Shown here: positions 15,760 to 24,116 of the stretch, in pieces | Numbering within the stretch: position 1 is the first letter of the stretch | How the letters are laid out: the number at the start of each line of letters is the position of its first letter | NCBI RefSeq assembly: GCF_003244315.1 | Contig: NZ_QKWH01000014.1 | Coordinates: 1 to 64,000, forward strand | From: Xylanimonas oleitrophica | GTDB lineage: Bacteria; Actinomycetota; Actinomycetes; Actinomycetales; Cellulomonadaceae | Direction: 5' to 3' | DNA: 64,000 nt | Made by a program: the position numbers and the translations under genes | The notes under the pieces: generated by a model | Told to the model about the DNA's origin: nothing | Seen by the model: only the letters and a program-made list of their open reading frames with translations | Databases searched by the model: none

Positions 15760-16506
15760 ATGAAGTTGCGCGCGACCCTGACAGCGGCACTCGTGGGACT
15801 GGGGGCTCTGCTGGCCCCGGTGCTCGTCGCGCCGTCCGCATCGGCGCACGGGTGGATCTCGTCGCCGCCGAGCCGGCAGGACCACTGTGCCAAGCGCACC
15901 GTCAGCTTCGACTGCGGTGGCGTCCAGTACGAGCCCCAGAGCGTCGAGGCCCCGAAGGGCTCCATGCAGTGCTCCGGTGGCGGCGGGTTCACGGTGCTCG
16001 ACAACGCGTCGCTGCCGTGGCCGCGCACGAGCATCGACTCGACGGTCACCATGCGGTGGCAGCTGACGGCGATGCACGCCACGAGCACGTGGGAGTACTT
16101 CGTGGACGGCCGGCTCCACCAGACGTTCGACGACGGCGGGGCCCGTCCGCCAGCGGTCGTCGAGCACACGCTGACCAACCTGCCGGCGGGGGACCACACG
16201 ATCCTCGCGCGGTGGAACGTCGCCGACACGGTCAACGCGTTCTACGCCTGCGTGGACGTCACCGTCGGCGGTGGCGGCACGGCCCCGGCTCCTGAGCCGA
16301 CGCCCGAGCCCACGGTGCCCGGCCCCGGTCAGCCCGGGACGCCGGACGGCTGCGACGCCGCGGCGTGGGCCGCGGGGACCGTCTACACCAACGGCGACCG
16401 CGTCTCGCACGGCGGCCGGCTGTACGAGGCCAAGTGGTGGACCCTGGGCGAGAACCCCGCGAACAGCGGTGAGTGGGGAGTCTGGCGAGACCTCGGGGCG
16501 TGCTGA
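15760..16506 (+). CDS. Secreted AA10 lytic polysaccharide monooxygenase with CBM5/12 module
   Basis: A copper enzyme that oxidatively cleaves crystalline chitin or cellulose. The 248 residues comprise a signal peptide (1-29, cleaved after ASA), the AA10 domain beginning with the mandatory His30 (HGWISSPPSR), a Pro/Glu/Thr linker (about 175-195) and a C-terminal CBM5/12-type module (CDAAAWAAGTVYTNGDRVSHGG, aromatic YEAKWW). The copper histidine brace is His30 plus His106 (TAMHATSTWEYF). NAFYACVDVTV near the domain end supplies the axial aromatic. GAGGAG before the ATG is a strong ribosome site. The next gene starts two bases after the stop and encodes a His-rich lipoprotein. Chitin as substrate is inferred from the module type. 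Confidence 0.94.
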   Translation: MKLRATLTAALVGLGALLAPVLVAPSASAHGWISSPPSRQDHCAKRTVSFDCGGVQYEPQSVEAPKGSMQCSGGGGFTVLDNASLPWPRTSIDSTVTMRWQLTAMHATSTWEYFVDGRLHQTFDDGGARPPAVVEHTLTNLPAGDHTILARWNVADTVNAFYACVDVTVGGGGTAPAPEPTPEPTVPGPGQPGTPDGCDAAAWAAGTVYTNGDRVSHGGRLYEAKWWTLGENPANSGEWGVWRDLGAC

Positions 16507-16508
16507 AC

Positions 16509-17093
16509 GTGCAGCCCCGCGCCAGGCGCTGCGCCGGCCTGATCGTCCTGGTGGCGCTCGCGCTGGCCGGGTGCTCCGCGCCTGGTGGTGGTCCCGACCA
16601 TCCCGCGTGGCACGGTGAGCACGCCGAGGCCCCCGCTGCGGACGACGCGGCTGACGCCTCGCAGGCGCAGGCGTCCCAGGAGCCCAGCCCTGCGGACGGT
16701 CACGATCCGGCCGCGGCCGACGGCCACGGCTCGGGTGGCGGGCACGACGGAGGAGACCAGGGCGGCGGAGGCGGCCACGAAGGCCACGGGGACGTCGAGT
16801 ACATCGTGCCCGAGGGCTTCGAGGAGGCGCTGGCTCAGGTCACCACCGAGCGCGGACGCGAGATCCTCTCGGACTGGCTGGTGACCGCGGCGGAGGTCGA
16901 CGACCTGCGCCAGGCCCAGGTCGAGTGCCTCGCGGCCGACGGCTACGACGTCGGCCTGCAGGACGGGGCCCTCCAGGTCCGCGGGGTGCCCGACGGCGTC
17001 GCGGGGGAGGACGTGGGCGCGGCCGTGGAGGCGTGCCTGGGCGACCTGCCTGTCATCGCGCCGCTCTACGCCCAGACGCAGGGCGGTACGTAG
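16509..17093 (+). CDS. His-rich lipoprotein downstream of the LPMO
   Basis: No family is recognised. The 194-residue product from the GTG at 16509 starts with a signal peptide and lipobox (LVALALAGC), so it should be anchored on the outer face of the membrane. Residues about 25-100 are a disordered Ala/Gly/Asp-rich stretch with eight histidines in pairs and HxxH-like groups (HPAWHGEH, GHGSGGGHDG, HEGHG). A compact domain follows (YIVPEGFEEALAQVTTERGREIL...) with two cysteines (VECLAADGYD, VEACLG) that could form a disulfide. It begins two bases after the LPMO stop, so the two are almost surely co-transcribed. Metal (copper) binding for the LPMO is an attractive inference, not shown. Confidence 0.75.
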   Translation: MQPRARRCAGLIVLVALALAGCSAPGGGPDHPAWHGEHAEAPAADDAADASQAQASQEPSPADGHDPAAADGHGSGGGHDGGDQGGGGGHEGHGDVEYIVPEGFEEALAQVTTERGREILSDWLVTAAEVDDLRQAQVECLAADGYDVGLQDGALQVRGVPDGVAGEDVGAAVEACLGDLPVIAPLYAQTQGGT

Positions 17094-17111
17094 GACCTGC
17101 CGCTCGGACCT

Positions 17112-17153
17112 GCGCGGGGCTGCGGAGACCATGACGGTCCCGCGGCCCCGCGC
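17112..17153 (+). terminator. Hairpin after the lipoprotein gene
   Basis: GCGCGGGGC (17112-17120) pairs with GCCCCGCGC (17145-17153), with further partial pairing inside the loop. It lies 18 bases after the lipoprotein stop. Confidence 0.55.
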
Positions 17154-17269
17154 TGCGTCCGCCGTCCTGCTGGTGCCCGCCGTCCACCCGCACCTGCACC
17201 TCTGCACCTCCATCTGCACCTGGCCTTCGTCGCCGGTCGAGGGCCGCGCCGTACGGCAGGATGGGGCGC

Positions 17270-17920
17270 ATGCTGAGGATCGGGCTGACGGGCGGCATCG
17301 CCGCCGGCAAGTCGGTCGCCGCGCGGCGGCTGTCCGAGCGCGGGGCCGTGGTGATCGACCACGACCTCCTCGCGCGCGAGGCGGTCGCCCCGGGCAGCCC
17401 GGGCCTCGCCGAGGTGGTCGAGCGGTTCGGTGCGGAGGTGCTCGCCGACGACGGGTCCCTCGACCGTCCGGCGCTGGGCGCACGCGTGTTCGGTGACGAC
17501 GACGCACGCCGTGCGCTGGAGGCGATCGTCCACCCGCAGGTACGACGGCTGGCCGCGGAGCGCGCGGCAGCGGCGGAAGCAGCGGACGCCGCTGCCGTCG
17601 TCGTCCACGACATCCCCCTGCTCGTAGAGACCGGGCAGACCGGCGCGTTCGCGCTCGTGGTCGTGGTCCACACGCCCGCAGAGCAGCGTCTGCGCCGGCT
17701 GGTGGAGCGGCGTGGTCTGGACGAGGCGGCCGCGCGAGCACGGCTCGCCGCCCAGGCCACGGACGACGAGCGCCTGGCCGCCGGCGACGTCGTCCTCGAC
17801 GGCAGCGGCACCGAGGACGACCTGCGCGCCCAGGTGGACGAGCTGTGGGAGCGCCTGGCCGCCCAGGCTGCACAGACCGTCCCGGTCCCCCCGGCCGGCC
17901 ACCCGCGTCAAGGGGCCTAG
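17270..17920 (+). CDS. coaE: Dephospho-CoA kinase
   Basis: Catalyses the last step of coenzyme A synthesis, phosphorylating the 3'-hydroxyl of dephospho-CoA. The 216 residues begin MLRIGLTGGIAAGKS (P-loop), followed by VVIDHDLLAREAV (conserved Asp), VVHDIPLLVETG and the lid-region Arg-rich LVERRGLDEAAARARLAAQ. The ATG at 17270 follows CAGGAT at seven bases, suggesting a leaderless start; an ATG at 17261 would add three residues. Its stop codon TAG directly abuts the GTG of pcp, so the pair is probably one transcript. coaE near rpsA and uvrB is a common actinobacterial order. Confidence 0.94.
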   Translation: MLRIGLTGGIAAGKSVAARRLSERGAVVIDHDLLAREAVAPGSPGLAEVVERFGAEVLADDGSLDRPALGARVFGDDDARRALEAIVHPQVRRLAAERAAAAEAADAAAVVVHDIPLLVETGQTGAFALVVVVHTPAEQRLRRLVERRGLDEAAARARLAAQATDDERLAAGDVVLDGSGTEDDLRAQVDELWERLAAQAAQTVPVPPAGHPRQGA

Positions 17921-18583
17921 GTGCGCGTCCTGCTCACCGGCTTCGAGCCGTTCGGCGGAGACCGCGTCAACGCGTCCTGGGAGGCGGTCGCGCACCTGGC
18001 GCGAGGGTGGGACGCGGTGGACGAAGGGGCGGAGCTCGACGTGCTGCGGCTGCCCGTGACGTTCCGCGGCGCTCCCGCAGCGCTCGCGGAGGCCGTGGCC
18101 GCGCTGCGGCCGGACGTCGTCGTCGCCGCCGGGCTCGCGGCGGGCACCGGCGCGGTACGTCTCGAGCGCGTCGCGGTCAACGTGGTGGACGCGCGCATCC
18201 CCGACAACGACGGCCGGGCGCCTGTCGACGAGCCCGTGGTGGAGGGCGCCCCCGTCGCCTACCTGACGGACCTGCCGATCAAGGCGGCGCTCGCCGCGCT
18301 GCGGGAGCAGGGTGTGCCCGCCGTCGTGTCGAACACGGCGGGGACGTACGTCTGCAACGCCACCTTCTACGCGCTGCGCCACCTGGTGGCGACGGGAGTC
18401 GCCGGCGCCACCCGCACCGGGTTCGTGCACGTTCCCCGCACCGTCGAGGAGGGCTCCGGGGACGGGGGCGCGCTGCCCGTGGCCGATCTGGCGGCGGCGC
18501 TGGGGACCGTCGTCCGGACCACGCTGCAGGACGTGCGCGGGACGCTCCCGCCGACGACGTTCGCCGCCGGCGCAGAGCACTGA
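17921..18583 (+). CDS. pcp: Pyroglutamyl-peptidase I
   Basis: A cytoplasmic cysteine peptidase (family C15) that removes N-terminal pyroglutamate from peptides. The 220 residues carry the whole catalytic triad: Glu82 (GAVRLERVAVN), Cys145 (SNTAGTYVCNATFY) and His170 (TGFVHVP). The N-terminal VLLTGFEPFGG is the family hallmark. The start GTG sits immediately after the coaE stop with no gap. Length is normal. The role is in peptide recycling and has no obvious link to the repair genes that follow. Confidence 0.93.
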   Translation: MRVLLTGFEPFGGDRVNASWEAVAHLARGWDAVDEGAELDVLRLPVTFRGAPAALAEAVAALRPDVVVAAGLAAGTGAVRLERVAVNVVDARIPDNDGRAPVDEPVVEGAPVAYLTDLPIKAALAALREQGVPAVVSNTAGTYVCNATFYALRHLVATGVAGATRTGFVHVPRTVEEGSGDGGALPVADLAAALGTVVRTTLQDVRGTLPPTTFAAGAEH

Positions 18584-18619
18584 GGCCGCTCTCGCGCCAC
18601 GGGTGTCGGCGGGTCGGCC

Positions 18620-18625
18620 TACCGT
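18620..18625 (+). promoter_or_regulatory. -10 element TACCGT of uvrB
   Basis: TACCGT ends six bases before the ATG at 18632. AGGGG lies too close to the start to be an efficient ribosome site. No LexA-type box is seen here. Confidence 0.45.
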
Positions 18626-18631
18626 AGGGGC

Positions 18632-20746
18632 ATGCGACCCGTGACCGACCTGCAGCGCGCGGTGGCCCCGTTCGAGGTCATCAGCGAGTACCAGCCGTCG
18701 GGTGACCAGCCCACCGCGATCGCCCAGCTGAGCGAGCGGATCCAGGCGGGGGAGAAGGACGTGGTGCTGCTCGGCGCCACCGGGACCGGCAAGAGCGCCA
18801 CCACGGCGTGGCTCGTCGAGAAGCTGCAGCGGCCCACCCTCGTGATGGCCCCGAACAAGACGCTCGCCGCCCAGCTCGCGACCGAGTTCCGCGAGCTGCT
18901 GCCGAACAACGCCGTCGAGTACTTCGTCTCGTACTACGACTACTACCAGCCCGAGGCGTACATCGCGCAGACGGACACCTACATCGAGAAGGACAGCTCG
19001 ATCAACGACGAGGTCGAGCGGCTGCGGCACTCGGCCACGTCCTCGCTGCTGACGCGGCGCGACGTCGTCGTGGTCGCGTCGGTGTCGTGCATCTACGGCC
19101 TGGGCACGCCGCAGGAGTACGTGGACCGCATGGTGCGCCTGGACGTGGGCGACGTCGTGGACCGCGACGAGCTGCTGCGCCGGTTCGTGCAGATGCAGTA
19201 CACGCGCAACGACATGGCGTTCACGCGCGGCACGTTCCGCGTGCGCGGCGACACCGTGGAGATCATCCCGGTGTACGAGGAGATGGCCGTGCGCATCGAG
19301 ATGTTCGGCGACGAGATCGAGGCGATCCAGACGCTCCACCCGCTGACCGGCGAGGTGGTGCGCGACGAGCAGAGCGTCTACCTGTTCCCCGCCACGCACT
19401 ACGTGGCCGGCCCGGAGCGCATGGAACGGGCGATCGCCGGTATCGAGAAGGAGCTGGCTGACCGCCTGGCCGAGCTCGAGTCGCAGAACAAGCTGCTCGA
19501 GGCGCAGCGCCTGCGGATGCGCACCACCTACGACATCGAGATGATGCGCCAGATCGGCACGTGCAACGGCATCGAGAACTACTCGATGCACATCGACGGC
19601 CGCGCGCCCGGCACGGCGCCGAACACGCTGCTGGACTACTTCCCCGAGGACTTCCTGCTCGTCATCGACGAGTCGCACCAGACGGTGCCGCAGATCGGCG
19701 CCATGTTCGAGGGCGACATGTCCCGCAAGCGTGCGCTGGTGGACCACGGGTTCCGGCTGCCTTCGGCGATGGACAACCGGCCCCTGCGCTGGGAGGAGTT
19801 CGTCGAGCGCATCGGGCAGACGGTCTACCTGTCGGCCACGCCCGGGCCGTACGAGCTGTCGTTGTCCGACGGCGTCGTCGAGCAGGTGATCCGGCCCACC
19901 GGGCTCGTGGACCCCGAGGTGGTGGTCAAGCCCACCACCGGGCAGATCGACGACCTGCTGCACGAGATCCGCGAGCGTGTCGCGCGCGACGAGCGGGTGC
20001 TGGTCACCACGCTGACCAAGAAGATGGCGGAGGACCTCACCGACTACTTCCTCGAGAAGGACGTGCGGGTGCGCTACCTGCACTCCGAGGTCGACACGCT
20101 GCGCCGCGTCGAGCTGCTGCGCGAGCTGCGCATGGGCGAGTACGACGTGCTGGTGGGCATCAACCTGCTGCGCGAGGGGCTCGACCTGCCCGAGGTCTCG
20201 CTCGTGGCGATCCTCGACGCCGACAAGGAGGGCTTCCTGCGCTCGGCGACGTCGCTCATCCAGACGATCGGCCGCGCCGCCCGCAACGTCACCGGGCAGG
20301 TGCACATGTACGCCGACAAGATGACGCCGGCCATGCAGCAGGCGATCGACGAGACGAACCGGCGCCGCGAGAAGCAGATCGCGTACAACCGCGAGCACGG
20401 CGTCGACCCGCAGCCGCTGCGCAAGCGCATCGCCGACGTCACCGACATGCTGGCCCGGGAGGACGTCGACACCCAGGAGCTCCTCGCGGGCGGGTACCGC
20501 AAGGCGGTGGACGGCACGGGCCGCAAGGGCAAGGCACCGGTGCCGGGCACGCCCAAGGAGGGCGCCACCACGGGCAACCGGCTCGCGGGCGCAGCGGCGA
20601 GCGAGCTGGCGGACCTCATCCAGGAGCTGTCGAGCCAGATGCACGCCGCCGCGGCCGAGCTGCAGTTCGAGGTCGCGGCCCGGCTGCGCGACGAGATCTC
20701 CGGGCTCAAGAAGGAGCTGCGCCAGATGCAGGCCGCCACGGCCTGA
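18632..20746 (+). CDS. uvrB: UvrABC excinuclease subunit B
   Basis: Damage-verification helicase of nucleotide excision repair, 704 residues. It has Walker [14 protein letters not shown], the beta-hairpin [11 protein letters not shown] that probes the DNA strand, Walker B VIDESHQT, helicase motifs ([49 protein letters not shown]) and a C-terminal UVR motif ([21 protein letters not shown]) that contacts UvrC. Between them lies a Gly/Lys-rich linker (about 620-650). The gene is followed by the TerC riboswitch region; uvrA and uvrC lie 3.4 and 7 kb further on. Confidence 0.97.
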   Translation: MRPVTDLQRAVAPFEVISEYQPSGDQPTAIAQLSERIQAGEKDVVLLGATGTGKSATTAWLVEKLQRPTLVMAPNKTLAAQLATEFRELLPNNAVEYFVSYYDYYQPEAYIAQTDTYIEKDSSINDEVERLRHSATSSLLTRRDVVVVASVSCIYGLGTPQEYVDRMVRLDVGDVVDRDELLRRFVQMQYTRNDMAFTRGTFRVRGDTVEIIPVYEEMAVRIEMFGDEIEAIQTLHPLTGEVVRDEQSVYLFPATHYVAGPERMERAIAGIEKELADRLAELESQNKLLEAQRLRMRTTYDIEMMRQIGTCNGIENYSMHIDGRAPGTAPNTLLDYFPEDFLLVIDESHQTVPQIGAMFEGDMSRKRALVDHGFRLPSAMDNRPLRWEEFVERIGQTVYLSATPGPYELSLSDGVVEQVIRPTGLVDPEVVVKPTTGQIDDLLHEIRERVARDERVLVTTLTKKMAEDLTDYFLEKDVRVRYLHSEVDTLRRVELLRELRMGEYDVLVGINLLREGLDLPEVSLVAILDADKEGFLRSATSLIQTIGRAARNVTGQVHMYADKMTPAMQQAIDETNRRREKQIAYNREHGVDPQPLRKRIADVTDMLAREDVDTQELLAGGYRKAVDGTGRKGKAPVPGTPKEGATTGNRLAGAAASELADLIQELSSQMHAAAAELQFEVAARLRDEISGLKKELRQMQAATA

Positions 20747-20810
20747 GACGCGCTGGAGCGGCGGGTGGTGGTCTTGCGCGCCAAGGTGGGGGAATCCGTG
20801 CACCGTGGGT

Positions 20811-20816
20811 TAGGGT
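20811..20816 (+). promoter_or_regulatory. -10 element TAGGGT for the terC operon
   Basis: TAGGGT lies about 10 bases before the riboswitch, so the transcript would begin near 20823 and include the whole aptamer. Confidence 0.45.
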
Positions 20817-20826
20817 TCATGCTCGT

Positions 20827-20930
20827 TGAAGGGGAGTACCTCCCGAACGGTGGAGCCGTCATCACGGCGGGCGTCGTCGCCCTCCCGGCTCCACGGCCTG
20901 CGTCCACGACGCAGGTGAGGAAGACCTTCG
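20827..20930 (+). ncRNA. yybP-ykoY manganese riboswitch
   Basis: The region carries the family's conserved core: GAAGGGGAGTA at 20828-20838 and GAGGAAGACCTTC at 20917-20929, whose GAAGG/CCTTC ends close the P1 stem. Between them are an 8-bp stem GTGGAGCC (20850-20857)/GGCTCCAC (20887-20894), with the internal CCGTCATCACGG element, and a 7-bp hairpin CCTGCGT (20897-20903)/ACGCAGG (20909-20915). It ends 31 bases before the start of a TerC gene, the usual target of this Mn2+-sensing aptamer. Confidence 0.88.
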
Positions 20931-20961
20931 GTGCACCGTGCTACCCACCGGAGGAACTTCC

Positions 20962-21960
20962 ATGACCGTGCCCTTCTGGGTCTGGGCCGTCACCGTCGGC
21001 GCCATCCTCGCGATGCTGACCGTCGACTATCTCGGCCACGTCCGTACCCCGCACGCGCCGTCGCTGCGCGAGGCGGCCCGCTGGTCGATCGCCTACGTGG
21101 CCGTCGCCGTGGTGTTCGGCTTCATCGTGTGGAGCGTCTGGGGCAGCCAGTACGGGACCGAGTACTTCGCCGGCTACATCACCGAGAAGTCGCTGAGCGT
21201 CGACAACCTCTTCGTCTTCGTCCTGATCCTGTCCAGCTTCCGAGTACCTCGGGAGTACCAGCAGAAGGTGCTGCTGATCGGCATCACGATCGCCCTGGTG
21301 CTGCGGACGGTGTTCATCTTCCTGGGCGTGGCGATCATCGAGAACTTCGCCTCGATCTTCTACCTGTTCGGTGCGTTCCTCATCTGGACGGCGATCGCCC
21401 AGGCGCGGCACTCCGGAGAGCAGGAGGAGTTCCACGAGAACGGAGTGCTGCGCCTCGTCCGGCGCTTCTTCCCGACCACCGACACCTACGTGCAGGACAA
21501 GCTCACCGCGCGCGTCGACGGCCGGCGGCACATCACGCCGATGCTCATCGTCATGATCGCGATCGGCAGCGCCGACGTCCTGTTCGCCGTCGACTCCATC
21601 CCGGCGATCTTCGGCCTGACGCAGGAGGCCTACCTGGTCTTCACCGCCAACGCGTTCTCCCTGCTCGGCCTGCGCCAGCTCTACTTCCTCATCGACGGCC
21701 TGCTCGACCGGCTCGTCTACCTCAACTACGGCCTGGCGGCGATCCTCGGCTTCATCGGCGTCAAGCTGCTCATCCACGCGCTGCACACCAACGAGGTGCC
21801 CTTCATCAACGACGGCGAGCACGTCGAGGTGATCCCCGAGGTGCCGACCCAGGTGTCGCTCACCTTCATCGTGGTGGTGCTGACCATCACCACGGTGGCG
21901 TCCCTGTACCGCGACCGGAAGGTTCGTGAGGCGCAGGCCCTCGCCGAGAAGGACAGCTGA
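20962..21960 (+). CDS. TerC family membrane protein (first copy), Mn riboswitch controlled
   Basis: An integral membrane protein of 332 residues with about nine helices, in the TerC/Alx group linked to manganese export and tellurite resistance. Conserved acidic residues lie in membrane segments: MLTVDYLGH, SVDNLFVFVLIL and IGSADVLFAVDSIPAIFGLT. The ATG at 20962 has GGAGG at 20950-20954. The gene follows the yybP-ykoY riboswitch, so expression should rise with Mn2+. Its TGA overlaps the ATG of a second TerC gene (TGATG), so the two are translationally coupled. Export of Mn2+ is inferred from the riboswitch and from known homologues. Confidence 0.9.
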   Translation: MTVPFWVWAVTVGAILAMLTVDYLGHVRTPHAPSLREAARWSIAYVAVAVVFGFIVWSVWGSQYGTEYFAGYITEKSLSVDNLFVFVLILSSFRVPREYQQKVLLIGITIALVLRTVFIFLGVAIIENFASIFYLFGAFLIWTAIAQARHSGEQEEFHENGVLRLVRRFFPTTDTYVQDKLTARVDGRRHITPMLIVMIAIGSADVLFAVDSIPAIFGLTQEAYLVFTANAFSLLGLRQLYFLIDGLLDRLVYLNYGLAAILGFIGVKLLIHALHTNEVPFINDGEHVEVIPEVPTQVSLTFIVVVLTITTVASLYRDRKVREAQALAEKDS

Positions 21961-22946
21961 TGGTCCACGAGCTGCCGGCCTGGTTCGAGGTCGCCTCTCT
22001 CGCGGCGATCCTCGTCCTGCTGGCGGTGGACCTGCTGGTGGTGGGGCGCCGCCCCCACGTGCCGAGCATGCGTGAGAGCGCTCTGTGGGTCACGTTCTAC
22101 GTGGTGCTCGCCCTGGTGTTCGGTGGCGTCGTCGCACTGGTGGGCGGCGGCGCCCCGGCCGGCGAGTTCTACGCCGGGTGGCTCACCGAGTACTCGCTGA
22201 GCGTGGACAACCTGTTCGTCTTCGTCATCATCATGTCCCGGTTCGCGGTGCCGCGGGCCTACCAGCAGCGCGTGCTCCTGGTGGGGATCATCATCGCGCT
22301 GGTGCTGCGGGCAGGGTTCATCCTGGCGGGCGCAGCGGTGATCCACCGGTTCGTGTGGGTGTTCTACCTCTTCGGCGCGTTCCTCATCTACACCGCGATC
22401 AAGCTGGTGCGGGGTGAGGACGACGACGAGGAGTTCAAGGAGAACGCGCTCATCCGGGTGCTGCGTCGGGTGCTGCCGCTCCACCCGGAGTACGACGGCG
22501 GCAGGCTGCGCACGGTCGTGGACGGCAAGAGGCTGTTCACGCCGATGCTGGTGGTGTTCGTCGCGATCGGGTCGACGGACCTGCTCTTCGCGCTCGACTC
22601 GATCCCGGCGATCTTCGGCCTCACGCAGGACCCGTTCATCGTGTTCACCACGAACGTCTTCGCGCTCATGGGCCTGCGGCAGCTGTACTTCCTGCTCGGC
22701 GGGCTGCTCGAACGTCTCGTGTACCTGCCCGTGGCACTGGCGGTCATCCTCGGGTTCATCGGCGTCAAGCTGATCCTCGAGGCCCTGCACCAGAACACGC
22801 TGCCGTTCCTCAACGGGGGAGAGGGCTTCCCGTGGGCGCCGGCGATCCCGATCTGGCTCTCGCTCGTCGTCATCCTCGGCTCCCTGGCCGTCGCCACGGT
22901 CGCGAGCCTGCTCAAGACGCGTCGCCAGCGGGCGATCAGGGCCTGA
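21960..22946 (+). CDS. TerC family membrane protein (second copy)
   Basis: A 328-residue paralogue of the preceding protein with the same layout: VLLAVDLLVVG, SLSVDNLFVFVIIMSRFAVPRAYQQRVLLVGI, STDLLFALDSIPAIFGLTQDPFIVFTTNVFALMGLRQLYFLL and GVKLILEALHQNTLPF. The ATG overlaps the stop of the first copy by one base, with no ribosome site of its own needed. Two tandem but diverged copies under one Mn riboswitch suggest a heteromeric or two-condition exporter; that is inference. A strong hairpin ends the operon. Confidence 0.88.
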   Translation: MVHELPAWFEVASLAAILVLLAVDLLVVGRRPHVPSMRESALWVTFYVVLALVFGGVVALVGGGAPAGEFYAGWLTEYSLSVDNLFVFVIIMSRFAVPRAYQQRVLLVGIIIALVLRAGFILAGAAVIHRFVWVFYLFGAFLIYTAIKLVRGEDDDEEFKENALIRVLRRVLPLHPEYDGGRLRTVVDGKRLFTPMLVVFVAIGSTDLLFALDSIPAIFGLTQDPFIVFTTNVFALMGLRQLYFLLGGLLERLVYLPVALAVILGFIGVKLILEALHQNTLPFLNGGEGFPWAPAIPIWLSLVVILGSLAVATVASLLKTRRQRAIRA

Positions 22947-22992
22947 GCCGCCCAGCGGGGCGCTCCGTCAGAGCTGCCGCGCTGGGCGGCTC
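22945..22992. terminator. Terminator after the terC pair, shared with a convergent gene
   Basis: A perfect 13-bp stem, GAGCCGCCCAGCG (22945-22957)/CGCTGGGCGGCTC (22980-22992), starts inside the second terC stop codon and ends 16 bases before the end of the convergent YCII gene. Confidence 0.75.
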
Positions 22993-23007
22993 GCCCGCAA
23001 GCGCGGC

Positions 23008-23304
23008 TCAGCGCGAGAAGCCGCCGACGGCCGGCACCCACTCGCGCGCGGTGCGCGTGGTGACGAGGCCCTCGCGCCGGAACGGGTCGTCGTCCAGGAG
23101 CGCGAGCGCGGTGGCAGCGTCGTCGGCCTCGACCACGATCAGGGCCCCGTCCGGGGCGCCGTCTGCGGCAGGCAGGGGGCCGGAGACGTGCAGCGTGCCT
23201 CGCCGGTGGAGCTCCGTGAGGAACTCGCGGTGCTCGGGCCGCACGGCGTCGCGGGCCGAGCTGCTGTCGGGGGCGTACACGTAGGTCACTGCGAAGACGG
23301 CCAT
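23008..23304 (-). CDS. YCII-domain protein
   Basis: A 98-residue dimeric alpha/beta-barrel protein of the YCII family (MAVFAVTYVYAPD... HREFLTELHRRGTLHVSGPLPAADGAPDGALIVVEADDAATALALLDDDPF). The conserved His in RPEHREFL and Asp in LDDDPF form the putative catalytic pair seen in this family. Its biochemical role is unknown in general; relatives act in aromatic chloride elimination or serve as small enzymes. The ATG at 23304 is six bases after TTGGAT. The gene is convergent with the terC operon and lies between it and a metallo-beta-lactamase-fold gene in the same direction. Confidence 0.82.
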   Translation of the reverse strand: MAVFAVTYVYAPDSSSARDAVRPEHREFLTELHRRGTLHVSGPLPAADGAPDGALIVVEADDAATALALLDDDPFRREGLVTTRTAREWVPAVGGFSR

Positions 23305-23362
23305 GCAGCCATCCAAGCACGGAGGGCCGCACGACGGGTCGGGCGCAGCCCCCGCGCAGCGC

Positions 23363-24025
23363 TCACCACCCGCGCTCGCGCCACGCCCCCAGGTGGGGAC
23401 GCTCGGCGCCGAGCGTGGTCGGCCGGCCGTGACCCGGGTGCACCACGGTGTCGTCGGCGAAACGGTCGAAGAGCCGGGTGGTGACGTCGGCCAGGAGGCG
23501 GTCGAACCGCGCAGGGTCCCGGTCTGTGCTCCCGACGCCGCCCGGGAACAGGCTGTCGCCCGTGAACAGGTGCGCCCTGCCGGCGGGCTCGCGGTAGGCG
23601 AGCGCGATCGAGCCGGGCGTGTGACCGCGCAGGTGGACGATCTCGAGCCGCAGCGGGGCCGCCACCAGGGTCGCCCCGTGGTGCAGCCGCTCGGTCACGC
23701 GCACGCCCGCCGCCTCCTCGATCGCGTCGGCGTCGTCCGCGCCCGCCACCGTCCGCGCGCCGGTGGCCCGGACGACGGGCGCCAGCGCCCCGACGTGGTC
23801 GTGGTGGCGGTGGGTCGTCACCACGACGTCGAGGCGGCCTGTCGGTGTGCCCTCCCGGGCCAGCCGCAGGAGCCGGTCCGGCTCCGCCGCCGCGTCCACG
23901 AGCACCTGCGCTCCGCCGTCGTGCGCCGTCAGCAGGTAGGCGTTGTTGTCCATGGGGCCCACGGACAGCACGCGCAGCGCGGCGCCGCCGAGGTCGGTCA
24001 CGGGCGTGGTGGGCGAGGGCGTCAT
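23363..24025 (-). CDS. MBL-fold metallohydrolase, glyoxalase II-like
   Basis: A 220-residue metallo-beta-lactamase-fold hydrolase. Metal ligands are TTHRHHDHVG (HxHxDH), the His in LRGHTPGSIAL, the Asp in LFTGDSLFPGGVGS and the His in VVHPGHG. This matches small glyoxalase II or persulfide-dioxygenase-type enzymes. The ATG at 24025 (MTPSPTTPV) has GGAGG eight bases upstream; the longer frame to 24070 is less likely. It is divergent from uvrA, with a LexA-type box in the shared 91-bp region, though the box lies nearer to uvrA. The substrate is unknown. Confidence 0.87.
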   Translation of the reverse strand: MTPSPTTPVTDLGGAALRVLSVGPMDNNAYLLTAHDGGAQVLVDAAAEPDRLLRLAREGTPTGRLDVVVTTHRHHDHVGALAPVVRATGARTVAGADDADAIEEAAGVRVTERLHHGATLVAAPLRLEIVHLRGHTPGSIALAYREPAGRAHLFTGDSLFPGGVGSTDRDPARFDRLLADVTTRLFDRFADDTVVHPGHGRPTTLGAERPHLGAWRERGW

Positions 24026-24071
24026 GGGCCGATCCTCCCAGGAGCGCGCCACCGGGGTGCGGTGCGTCACG

Positions 24072-24087
24072 TCGAACGTCTGTACGA
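24072..24087. promoter_or_regulatory. LexA (SOS) box before uvrA
   Basis: TCGAAC-GTCT-GTACGA matches the actinobacterial LexA consensus TCGAAC-N4-GTTCGA at all but one half-site base. Its right half occupies the -35 position, 17 bases from the uvrA -10 TAGGAT, so LexA binding would block RNA polymerase. Confidence 0.8.
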
Positions 24088-24104
24088 GAACCGGCAGGCC
24101 GACC

Positions 24105-24110
24105 TAGGAT
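24105..24110 (+). promoter_or_regulatory. -10 element TAGGAT of leaderless uvrA
   Basis: TAGGAT ends six bases before the GTG at 24117. There is no Shine-Dalgarno. Confidence 0.65.
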
Positions 24111-24116
24111 GTTCGG

